Below are positions 1 through 5,018 of a DNA stretch of 5,668 bases, piece by piece. The notes below the pieces were generated by a model. That model worked only from the letters and a program-made list of their open reading frames with translations. It searched no databases and was not told the DNA's origin. The stretch comes from Desulfobacterales bacterium. GTDB taxonomy: Bacteria > Desulfobacterota > Desulfobacteria > Desulfobacterales > RPRI01. The position numbers and the translations under genes are program-made. Each line of letters opens with the position of its first letter. Position 1 is the stretch's first letter. The DNA is taken from positions 1 through 5,668 of the forward strand of contig JAGVOC010000103.1 of NCBI GenBank assembly GCA_020052975.1. Direction: 5' to 3'.

Positions 1-211
1 TTTCGATGAATTTCCCCATAACACCGTCAGGATCGATCGTCTGCGAAAGCTCAAACCTGTTTTCCCCCATGGAAACCATGGCGGATTCCAGTTTTTGATC
101 CTCGAAGACCTTTCGGAATATTACTTTTGCACCAAAGGCATTCTCAAACAAAGAAACCGCTTTGTCAAGGTCTTTAACGGCTACCCCTACATGGTTTATC
201 TTTTTTATCAT
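1..211 (-). CDS. VOC-fold protein, probably methylmalonyl-CoA epimerase (N-terminal part only)
   Basis: The first 70 codons of a gene that leaves the window at the left edge. It begins MIKKINHVGVAVKDLDKAV, the usual opening of the glyoxalase/VOC (vicinal oxygen chelate) fold, in which the early His (H7) is a metal ligand. Q39 lies where methylmalonyl-CoA epimerases have a metal-binding Gln, and the following G-E-x-x-x-E-L, proline/aspartate loop and KFIE also suit that family. The epimerase interconverts (R)- and (S)-methylmalonyl-CoA in propionate metabolism. The start is set by AAAGGAG at 220-226, 8 nt upstream of the ATG. The gene begins 26 nt after the recN stop, so it is probably the third gene of the nadK-recN operon. 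The remaining ligands lie outside the window, so another VOC enzyme such as a lyase or dioxygenase is possible. The VOC fold is secure; the epimerase call is a family-level judgement. Confidence 0.72.
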   Translation of the reverse strand, partial: MIKKINHVGVAVKDLDKAVSLFENAFGAKVIFRKVFEDQKLESAMVSMGENRFELSQTIDPDGVMGKFIE

Positions 212-237
212 CAACTCTACTCCTTTCCGGTAAGTAA

Positions 238-1959
238 CTACCGATGTTCAACGTTCACAGTCTCTATCATCTCTCTGGCATGCTCTTTAACCGTTTCAGT
301 AATCTCCGCTCCGGCAAGCATTCGTGCAATCTCGCCTATCCTCTCCTCTTTATCCAATCTCCTCACCGATGTAGCAGTCCGACCGTCTTTGACCTTCTTG
401 CTTATGTTGTAATGGGTATCTGCAAAGCGGGCAATCTGCGGCAGATGGGTAATACAAATAACCTGATGAAACCTTGAGAGAGATTTGAGTTTTTGTCCCA
501 CTATATCGGCTACCCTTCCGCCAATACCTGCATCTACTTCGTCGAAGATCAATGTCTCCACCCCACCCTTTTGTGCCAATATACTCTTTAAGGCAAGGAT
601 AACCCTTGACAACTCCCCTCCTGATGCAATCCTGGAAAGGGCTTTGGGAGATTCCCCCGGATTGGGGGATAGTAGAAATTCAACATCATCTATCCCCTTA
701 CCGGTAATCCTAATGTCGCCTATATCTACATTTTCATCCAGATTACCCCTGGTGTTAAAACGGTGGCTATTAATGCCCGCTTCAAATACCGTTTTCTCCA
801 TCCCCACCGACCACAATTCTTTCTCAATACTGTTCTTCAGTTTTTCTGCTGTGTTTCTCCTCTTATCCGAGAGATCATCTGCCATCTTCAGTATTTCCAT
901 CTCAGTATCATGGAGTTCATTCTTAAGGTTGGTTATAGTGTCTTCACTGTTTGAAATATCCTTTAGTTCTCTTTGTATTCTATCCTTATATTGAATAATC
1001 TCATCTATTGTCGAACCATACTTCTTCTTCAGTTTATTGATCTCCAGAAGTCTCTGCTCCGCTTCCTCCAATTTAGCAGGATCGAATTCTATCTTCTGGG
1101 CATAGTCCCGAAGGGATAAGGCTATGTCTTCCAGTTCAATGATAGAGGATTCCATGGCATCATACAGTTTCCCCAATGAACTGTCAATCCTGAAGATATC
1201 TTTGATATTGGTTTTTACCGCCTTTAGATTTTCCAACACAGATTCTTTTGCTCCATAAATGGTATTATAGGCATGGTTAGAATACTCCAGGAGTTTCTCC
1301 GAATTTATAAGGATATCCTTCTCTCTCTTTATATCCTCATCTTCTCCAACCTTGAGATTTGCCCTTTTTATTTCATTCCATTGAAAATCCAGAAGGGATT
1401 CCCTTTCCGCCCTCTTATTGGCAGCATGGGTAAGATCAACCAACTCATTTCTTAGTTTAAGAAGCCTCTTAAAAAGGGTCCCTACTTTTTCTCTAAGATA
1501 ATGGAGGCTGCCAAAGTCGTCAAGGATGTCAATATGCCTTTCAGGATTGAGGAGCAACTGGCTTTCATGCTGTCCTGAGATGGTAATCAAGTCCTCTCCT
1601 ATCCCGGCAAGCATACCCAGAGTAGCCAACCCCCCATTTATAAAAACCTTATTTTTACCTGTGCGGGAGACCACCCGTTTGATAACCAGGTTCTCCTCTT
1701 TTTCAATTCCTAACCCATCTATCTTATTTAAGATTGTGTTGTTATCGGAAATATCAAAAAGTGCCTCTACTATTGCCTCTTCCTCATCGCTTCTTATCAT
1801 GTCCGCAGATGTCCTTCTGCCTTGAATCAGGTTAATGGCATTGATTATTATGGATTTGCCGGCTCCTGTCTCACCGGAGAGTACATTGAGACCCTCAGAA
1901 AAAGAGAGGGTTAATTCATCAATGATGGCAAAACTCTTAATAGTAAGCTCACTCAGCAT
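238..1959 (-). CDS. recN: DNA repair protein RecN (SMC-like ATPase)
   Basis: A complete 573-residue RecN, close to the usual 550-580. RecN is a cytoplasmic SMC-family ATPase that acts early in recombinational repair of double-strand breaks. The N-terminal head has Walker A GETGAGKS (29-36) and the RecN-typical ISGQHESQLLLNP (127-139). A long charged helical region, the short coiled coil, fills about 155-390. The C-terminal head has the ABC signature SGGELSR (446-452), Walker B ETLIFDE (468-474) followed by the D-loop DAGIGG, and the switch His in ITHLPQIA (H505). All ATPase motifs are intact. The start is supported by MLSELTIKSFAIID, the family's normal N-terminus. There is no good Shine-Dalgarno at normal spacing: the nearest, GGGGAG, lies about 18 nt upstream inside the nadK end. 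With a gap of only 10 nt, translation is probably coupled to nadK. No LexA-type operator was recognised upstream. Confidence 0.97.
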   Translation of the reverse strand: MLSELTIKSFAIIDELTLSFSEGLNVLSGETGAGKSIIINAINLIQGRRTSADMIRSDEEEAIVEALFDISDNNTILNKIDGLGIEKEENLVIKRVVSRTGKNKVFINGGLATLGMLAGIGEDLITISGQHESQLLLNPERHIDILDDFGSLHYLREKVGTLFKRLLKLRNELVDLTHAANKRAERESLLDFQWNEIKRANLKVGEDEDIKREKDILINSEKLLEYSNHAYNTIYGAKESVLENLKAVKTNIKDIFRIDSSLGKLYDAMESSIIELEDIALSLRDYAQKIEFDPAKLEEAEQRLLEINKLKKKYGSTIDEIIQYKDRIQRELKDISNSEDTITNLKNELHDTEMEILKMADDLSDKRRNTAEKLKNSIEKELWSVGMEKTVFEAGINSHRFNTRGNLDENVDIGDIRITGKGIDDVEFLLSPNPGESPKALSRIASGGELSRVILALKSILAQKGGVETLIFDEVDAGIGGRVADIVGQKLKSLSRFHQVICITHLPQIARFADTHYNISKKVKDGRTATSVRRLDKEERIGEIARMLAGAEITETVKEHAREMIETVNVEHR

Positions 1960-1969
1960 TATTCTTAAC

Positions 1970-2824
1970 TTATCGTTCTCCCCATTTCAGTTTTGTTCTC
2001 AAAACCTCGAAATAGTTTTTATGGAGAGGTTCTATAAGGTAAACAGGGTTTTTTGCCTTTTTTATCTCCAGCATACTGCCGGCATCGAAGGCAAAGCCTA
2101 CCTGACCATCCAGGGTTAAAAACGCATCCTCATTCCTGGAGATAAGAATTACTTCAACAGTTACATTGTCTGGTAAAATGAGGGGCCTGTTAGTAAGGGT
2201 ATGCGGGCAGATAGGGGTTATTATTACAGAGTGCAGAAGGGGATAAACGATAGGCCCCCCTGCAGAAAGTGAATATGCCGTTGAACCTGTGGGCGTACAT
2301 ATTATTAATCCATCGGCTTTAAAAGTGGTCAGATACTTGCCGTTTATACTGATTTCTAAATCAATAATTCTGGCCAGAGCCCCTTTGTTAATAACTGCAT
2401 CATTCAGTACCCTGTATCCATCGACCTTCTTCCCTTCACGGTGAAGACTGACTTTTAGCGCTGTTCGATTGCTGAGTTTGTAGTCACCCCCAATAACGCT
2501 TTCTAAAACAGGGTACAATTCATCCAGGGTTATGGCGGTGAGGAACCCAAGCCCACCCAGATTTACCCCCAGAATCGGCACCTTCCTGTTACCTATCGCC
2601 CTGGCAACACTGAGCAGGGTTCCATCCCCGCCCAGTACTATAATCATATCTACCAATGAAGGAATTTTGGCTATATCATAGCTATATGGGTGCTTAATTA
2701 AGGAAGCCGGTTCAGTGTCTAAAAAGATCTCAATAGAACGCTCACCTAACCATTCAACAAGCCTTTTTGTAACCTCTATTGCCTCCGGCTTATTGGGCTT
2801 TGCAATAATCCCGATCTTTTTCAT
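1970..2824 (-). CDS. nadK: NAD kinase
   Basis: A complete 284-residue NAD kinase (EC 2.7.1.23), the cytoplasmic enzyme that phosphorylates NAD+ to NADP+ and sets the NADP(H) pool. The family motifs occur in order: GGDGT (65-69) with the catalytic Asp, GVNLGGLGFL (86-95), LNDAVI (140-145) with the NAD-binding Asn/Asp pair, ADGLIICTPTGSTAYS (170-185) followed by AGGPIV, TPICPHTLTNRPLIL (203-217), and LDGQ (238-241). Length is normal. The ATG at 2824 opens with MKKIGIIAKPNKPEA, as expected; upstream is only a modest GAGAG about 9 nt away. It is the first gene of the minus-strand operon and diverges from higB across 164 nt. A candidate promoter for it is listed separately and shares its -35 element with the higBA control region. 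Confidence 0.97.
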   Translation of the reverse strand: MKKIGIIAKPNKPEAIEVTKRLVEWLGERSIEIFLDTEPASLIKHPYSYDIAKIPSLVDMIIVLGGDGTLLSVARAIGNRKVPILGVNLGGLGFLTAITLDELYPVLESVIGGDYKLSNRTALKVSLHREGKKVDGYRVLNDAVINKGALARIIDLEISINGKYLTTFKADGLIICTPTGSTAYSLSAGGPIVYPLLHSVIITPICPHTLTNRPLILPDNVTVEVILISRNEDAFLTLDGQVGFAFDAGSMLEIKKAKNPVYLIEPLHKNYFEVLRTKLKWGER

Positions 2825-2939
2825 AAAATTATACTCTCATACTCTTACGTATCGATCATATCCCAGATATCTTTTTCTAACACAAAAAGAAGGAGATTGT
2901 CCATTTAAAAAATTGAACAAAAGGTTGTATGCTGGTACA

Positions 2940-2969
2940 AGTATATTTTTTTATTGACTCACATCTCAA
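2940..2969 (-). promoter_or_regulatory. Candidate divergent promoter for the nadK-recN operon
   Basis: Read on the minus strand, TTGAGA (2969-2964, 5 of 6 against TTGACA) is followed after 18 nt by TATACT (2945-2940, 5 of 6 against TATAAT). Transcription would start near 2933, giving a nadK leader of about 110 nt. The -35 element lies wholly inside the 15-nt palindrome at 2963-2977. The A/T-rich spacer raises the chance of accidental matches. Confidence 0.4.
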
Positions 2970-2977
2970 ATTGAGAT
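2963..2977. promoter_or_regulatory. Perfect inverted repeat, probable HigA operator
   Basis: ATCTCAA-A-TTGAGAT has two perfect 7-nt arms around one central base. It lies 11 nt before the higB start. HigA antitoxins commonly repress their own operon by binding a palindrome in the promoter, so this is the best operator candidate here. It covers the -35 elements of the candidate promoters on both strands. Binding by HigA is inferred, not shown. Confidence 0.6.
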
Positions 2978-2999
2978 AAACATGCTGTATGCATATAAT
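2971..2999 (+). promoter_or_regulatory. Near-consensus promoter whose -10 lies inside the start of higB
   Basis: TTGAGA (2971-2976), a 17-nt spacer and TATAAT (2994-2999, exact consensus) form the best sigma70-type promoter seen in the window. Transcription would begin near 3006, downstream of the higB ATG at 2989, so the RNA could encode HigA but not intact HigB. A weaker upstream alternative for full-length higBA is TTGACT (2954-2959), whose best -10 is GATAAA (2975-2980) at short 15-nt spacing. That would give an almost leaderless higB message. Confidence 0.5.
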
Positions 3000-3276
3000 C
3001 ACACGAAAGCGCTTACTCGAATTTGCTGAAAACCATACCAATTGTTCTGCCGCGCTTGAGTCCTGGTATAGAATTGTTAAGCATACTGATTTTAACTCAT
3101 TTGCTGAAGTACGCAGAACTTTTCCAAGCGCTGATCAGATAGGTAAATTAACGGTTTTCAATATTGGAGGCAACAGAGCCCGTTTGATTGCAGCAATTCA
3201 CTACAAAACGCACCGGGTTTATATTCGACATGTTCTTACCCATAAAGAATATGATCGGGGAAGATGGAAGGAGTAA
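2989..3276 (+). CDS. higB: Type II toxin HigB (mRNA interferase)
   Basis: A complete 95-residue protein of the HigB family (the group containing E. coli HigB/YgjN), which folds like RelE and cleaves mRNA, usually on the ribosome. The N-terminus MHIITRKRL matches the family's M-H-x-I-T-x-K opening and fixes the start. The two conserved blocks are VFNIGGNRARLIAAIHY (56-72) and VYIRHVLTHKEYD (77-89), the latter with the invariant T-H-x-E-Y-D. Both are intact, so the toxin looks functional. Ribosome binding is poor: only GAGA, about 12 nt upstream, which suits a gene kept at low expression. There is no Met after residue 1, so no obvious internal restart. The toxin gene comes first, as usual for hig, and higA begins 3 nt after its stop. 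Confidence 0.92.
   Translation: MHIITRKRLLEFAENHTNCSAALESWYRIVKHTDFNSFAEVRRTFPSADQIGKLTVFNIGGNRARLIAAIHYKTHRVYIRHVLTHKEYDRGRWKE
3268..3273 (+). promoter_or_regulatory. Strong Shine-Dalgarno for higA
   Basis: AAGGAG sits 6 nt before the higA ATG, inside the last codons of higB. It is much stronger than anything before higB, so a shared message should yield more antitoxin than toxin. Confidence 0.75.
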
Positions 3277-3279
3277 GAA

Positions 3280-3681
3280 ATGAATACCCAACTTAAAGAG
3301 ATCGAAAAAGTTTGGACAGAGATACAGAATGTATTTTCTGTACCACATAATGAAAAAGACTATAACAAATTGGTCAGTCTCCTTGATGTTTTAATTGACG
3401 AGGTAGGCGATAATGAGTCCCATCCTTTAGCTTCATTGATGGAGACGATTGGAATTCTAGTTGAAACATACGAAGCCCATAACATTCCGGAGATAAAGGG
3501 GAATCCAATAGACACCCTAAAGGCATTAATGGAGGAGCATGGTCTTAAACAATCAGATATGTCTGAAATCGGGAGTCAGGGAGTAGTATCTGAAATCTTG
3601 ACTGGTAAACGTCAGCTCAATATTCGTCAGATAAAGATTTTGAGCAAACGCTTTAATGTTTCTCCTGCGGTCTTTGCATAA
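3280..3681 (+). CDS. higA: Antitoxin HigA, HTH transcriptional repressor
   Basis: A complete 133-residue HigA, expected to bind and neutralise HigB and to repress the operon. The N-terminal helical part ends in HPLASLMETIGILVETYEAH (48-67), a block typical of this longer HigA type. The C-terminal Xre/Cro-type helix-turn-helix spans about 77-133: LKALMEEHGLKQSDM, then VVSEILTGKRQLNIRQIKIL, with the S-E-I-L-T-G-K-R motif characteristic of HigA recognition helices. Length is normal for the type found with HigB/YgjN toxins. It follows higB by 3 nt and has its own strong Shine-Dalgarno. The likely target is the palindrome at 2963-2977. No terminator is visible before the next promoter. Confidence 0.93.
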   Translation: MNTQLKEIEKVWTEIQNVFSVPHNEKDYNKLVSLLDVLIDEVGDNESHPLASLMETIGILVETYEAHNIPEIKGNPIDTLKALMEEHGLKQSDMSEIGSQGVVSEILTGKRQLNIRQIKILSKRFNVSPAVFA

Positions 3682-3722
3682 ACGAAATAACAACAAGATG
3701 ATTCACTTCAGTTAAACAGGGA

Positions 3723-3751
3723 TTGACACTTCTAAACCGATGGTGTATATA
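3723..3751 (+). promoter_or_regulatory. Promoter for the RHH-PIN toxin-antitoxin operon
   Basis: TTGACA (3723-3728, exact consensus), a 17-nt spacer and TATATA (3746-3751, 4 of 6). Transcription would start near 3758, about 32 nt before the antitoxin ATG. The -10 lies inside the left part of the inverted repeat at 3743-3762, a good arrangement for autorepression. Confidence 0.6.
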
Positions 3752-3762
3752 TCTTTATACAC
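3743..3762. promoter_or_regulatory. Perfect inverted repeat, probable operator of the RHH antitoxin
   Basis: GTGTATA (3743-3749) and TATACAC (3756-3762) are exact inverted copies separated by 6 nt. The repeat covers the -10 element and start-site region. Ribbon-helix-helix antitoxins bind such paired half-sites as dimers, so repression by the downstream antitoxin, alone or with its toxin, is the natural reading. Confidence 0.6.
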
Positions 3763-3789
3763 AATACGTCAATATTTCAGGGGGTAACT

Positions 3790-4032
3790 ATGAATACAAA
3801 ATTGACACTGCGGATGGATGATAACTTAATTGAATCAGCAAAAGAATACTCCGCAAAAACAGGTAAATCCGTTTCGCGCATCGTCGCGGATTTATTTGAA
3901 ATTATAAAAAATGAAAAGTTAAAAAGGGAATATCCACTCACGCCAACGGTGAGAACTCTCAGGGGAGCCCTTAAGGGAAAGCCGGTAGATGGGAAAGAAT
4001 ATAAAAAATATTTAGAAGAAAAATATTTATGA
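3790..4032 (+). CDS. Ribbon-helix-helix antitoxin (DUF6364-like)
   Basis: A complete 80-residue small basic protein. NTKLTLRMD (2-10) fits the DNA-contacting beta strand of a MetJ/Arc ribbon-helix-helix domain, followed by helix A (about 10-24, DNLIESAKEYSAKTG) and helix B (about 27-40, SVSRIVADLFEIIK). The C-terminal part, LTPTVRTLRGALKG (50-63) then EYKKYLEEKYL (70-80), resembles the toxin-binding tail of DUF6364-type antitoxins, which are commonly encoded beside PIN toxins. Shine-Dalgarno AGGGGG at 3779-3784 stands 5 nt before the ATG. Its stop overlaps the toxin start by 4 nt (ATGA), indicating translational coupling. It should neutralise the PIN toxin and repress from the inverted repeat at 3743-3762. 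The RHH class is secure; the exact family name is from memory. Confidence 0.87.
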   Translation: MNTKLTLRMDDNLIESAKEYSAKTGKSVSRIVADLFEIIKNEKLKREYPLTPTVRTLRGALKGKPVDGKEYKKYLEEKYL

Positions 4033-4469
4033 AAACCCTATTTGACACCAATGTCATTCTGGATGTTCTTTTGGACAGAGAGCCTTTTTCTGACGACGCA
4101 TCTTTCTTGTTATCCAAAGTAGAAAATTCTGAAATTATAGGGTATATCTGTGCCACGACTGTTACCACCATTCATTATCTCGCCACCAAAGCACTTGGCG
4201 CTCAAGCTGCTTCCGGCTATGTCCGGTCACTCCTTTCCCTTTTCGTCATAGCTCCTGTAAATCCTGTTGTGCTTGAAAATGCTGTAGCCTCCAAATTTGA
4301 AGATTTCGAAGATGCCGTCCTCCATGAAGCAGCTCGTCATGCCGGAGCTAAATATATAGTGACAAGAAATTTATCAGATTTTAAAGAATCAAAACTCCCG
4401 GTATTCGAACCAGGAGAATTTATTAACAGCATAGAATCATTGAAAATTGATGGTGAACAAGGTGCTTAA
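4029..4469 (+). CDS. PIN-domain ribonuclease toxin, VapC type
   Basis: A complete 146-residue PIN domain, a Mg2+-dependent endoribonuclease fold used by VapC toxins that often cleave tRNA or rRNA. It opens LFDTNVILDVLL with the first catalytic Asp (D6). The middle carries ATTVTTIHYLATK (42-54), in the place where classical VapC has a conserved Glu; this variant is usual in the PIN_3-like group. The second acidic cluster is DFEDAV (D92-V97, D95 the likely ligand), followed by VTRNLSDF (111-118) with N114 and D117. Active-site residues appear intact. It overlaps its antitoxin gene by 4 nt. No Shine-Dalgarno of its own stands out, consistent with coupled translation. vapC is a reasonable name, but the symbol is left blank because the family is a divergent PIN group. 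Confidence 0.88.
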   Translation: MKTLFDTNVILDVLLDREPFSDDASFLLSKVENSEIIGYICATTVTTIHYLATKALGAQAASGYVRSLLSLFVIAPVNPVVLENAVASKFEDFEDAVLHEAARHAGAKYIVTRNLSDFKESKLPVFEPGEFINSIESLKIDGEQGA

Positions 4470-4499
4470 CCGGACGGCGAGAAACATTAACCCGGGAAC

Positions 4500-4519
4500 C
4501 TACCACCTTTAGTCGGTAG
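4500..4519 (+). repeat. Imperfect hairpin downstream of the PIN toxin gene
   Basis: CTACC (4500-4504) and GGTAG (4515-4519) pair around 10 nt, with a further CT/AG match inside. It lies 31 nt after the toxin stop. There is no following T run, so it is not a classical terminator, though it might weakly end or stabilise the message. Confidence 0.35.
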
Positions 4520-4623
4520 TGATGTAGTTATCCAGAGAATGAGTTGCTTAAGTTCCTATAAAATGTTTACAAAGCGGTACTTGGACAGGTTGTGTCCTGC
4601 ATTCCGATTGTATTCCTTTAAAC

Positions 4624-4655
4624 TTTGTGCCTATGTGCCTTTGCCCCTTTGTGCC
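4624..4655. repeat. Four tandem degenerate octamers (TTTGTGCC type)
   Basis: Four consecutive 8-nt units: TTTGTGCC, TATGTGCC, TTTGCCCC and TTTGTGCC. The first and last are identical and the middle two differ at one or two positions. Short tandem octamers of this sort occur between genes in several bacterial groups; no function is evident. Confidence 0.7.
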
Positions 4656-4741
4656 TGAATAGTTACGAATTACAATAACATACCGGCAAGATTTTAGCTT
4701 CAACATGCAAATTATAGTGTTTATGTGGTAAAGTATAGAAA

Positions 4742-4989
4742 AATATGTAACAATTTGTTATAGGAGGGATATAGGGACAACCACCGGATTTGGAGAAACG
4801 AAGGGGGCAGGATTGTACAGGCTGATCCCTTGATTTGACCTTGACATAAAAGTCCCTGCTTATTGTCAATATCCACCATATAAAATAGCAGTACAATCGT
4901 GACAATGCACAAAGGGCTTCTCCGTTTTTCCGTGTTGCTTTCCACGTTCCAATATCACAAATCATGTGCCACAAATGTTGTCTAATATT
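4742..4989. repeat. Large imperfect inverted repeat with a shared centre
   Basis: Several complementary blocks nest around one centre (about 4855-4865). Innermost is TTGACATAA (4841-4849) with TTATTGTCAA (4860-4869), one base bulged. Next, GATTGTAC-AG-GCT (4811-4823) pairs with AGC-A-GTACAATC (4887-4898). Then come GGAGAA (4792-4797) with TTCTCC (4918-4923), GATAT (4768-4772) with ATATC (4952-4956), and an outer similarity between 4742-4757 and the complement of 4972-4989. The inner two blocks are convincing; the outer ones are short and could be chance. It may be the remnant of a miniature inverted-repeat element or a structured RNA. Confidence 0.35.
4748..4760. repeat. 13-nt palindrome
   Basis: TAACAA-T-TTGTTA, two perfect 6-nt arms around one base, directly followed by AGGAGGG. 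It could be a protein-binding site or a chance A/T palindrome. No adjacent gene start makes sense of it. Confidence 0.4.
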
Positions 4990-5013
4990 ATGTTAGGCGA
5001 AAGGCCACGTAAC
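4980..5013 (+). promoter_or_regulatory. Two alternative hairpins just before the HEPN-like gene
   Basis: GTCTAA (4980-4985) can pair with TTAGGC (4993-4998, one G-U pair). Alternatively, GTTAGGC (4992-4998) can pair with GCC (5004-5006) and TAAC (5010-5013) around a 3-nt bulge. The two share 4993-4998 and exclude each other. In the second, the only Shine-Dalgarno-like bases, AAAGG near 5000-5004, sit mainly in the loop, 5 nt before the end of the stem. It might tune translation, but the stems are short. Confidence 0.3.
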
Positions 5014-5018
5014 AATAA

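Larger units (their letters stand above)
4470..5018. other. Gene-free stretch between the PIN toxin and the HEPN-like gene
   Basis: 549 nt with no believable coding sequence on either strand; the open frames present have no ribosome site and unnatural composition. It contains an imperfect hairpin after the PIN gene, octamer repeats (4624-4655), a 13-nt palindrome (4748-4760), nested inverted blocks centred near 4855-4865, and two competing hairpins before the HEPN-like start. AGGAGGG at 4762-4768 has no start codon at useful distance. No tRNA or known riboswitch was recognised, and no strong promoter for the downstream gene is obvious. Confidence 0.6.

Noticed and set aside
485..994. Long plus-strand open frame opposite recN.
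   Set aside because: It is antisense to conserved RecN coding sequence, and the Ser/Leu-rich product is typical of a shadow frame.
1959..1990. A separate promoter or LexA-type site for recN.
   Set aside because: The upstream region is nadK coding sequence and no SOS-box-like palindrome was seen. recN appears to depend on the operon promoter.
2925..2940. TTGTA-N6-TACAA inverted repeat between nadK and higB as a second operator.
   Set aside because: Arms of only 5 nt in A/T-rich DNA; much weaker than the palindrome at 2963-2977.
2715..2957. Plus-strand open frame opposite the nadK start and continuing into the intergenic region.
   Set aside because: Mostly antisense to nadK, with no ribosome site or family resemblance.
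4624..4655. Tandem repeats considered as a CRISPR array.
   Set aside because: Units are 8 nt with no spacers and no cas genes.
4563..4658. Small plus-strand open frame of 31 codons starting at ATG 4563.
   Set aside because: No Shine-Dalgarno; its second half is only the translated octamer repeat.
4762..4768. AGGAGGG, a strong Shine-Dalgarno-like sequence.
   Set aside because: The nearest possible start is a TTG 21 nt downstream that opens only 11 codons. It may be chance or a relic.
4663..4974. Minus-strand open frames of 103 and 74 codons in the gene-free stretch.
   Set aside because: Composition rich in Cys, Trp and Tyr, no ribosome site, no recognisable motif, and they run across the inverted blocks.
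4992..4998. GTTAGGC just before the HEPN-like gene, resembling an integron cassette boundary (GTTRRRY).
   Set aside because: No matching RYYYAAC partner at a suitable distance on the left, no attC-like structure after the gene within the window, and no integrase. A 7-nt match is not enough.
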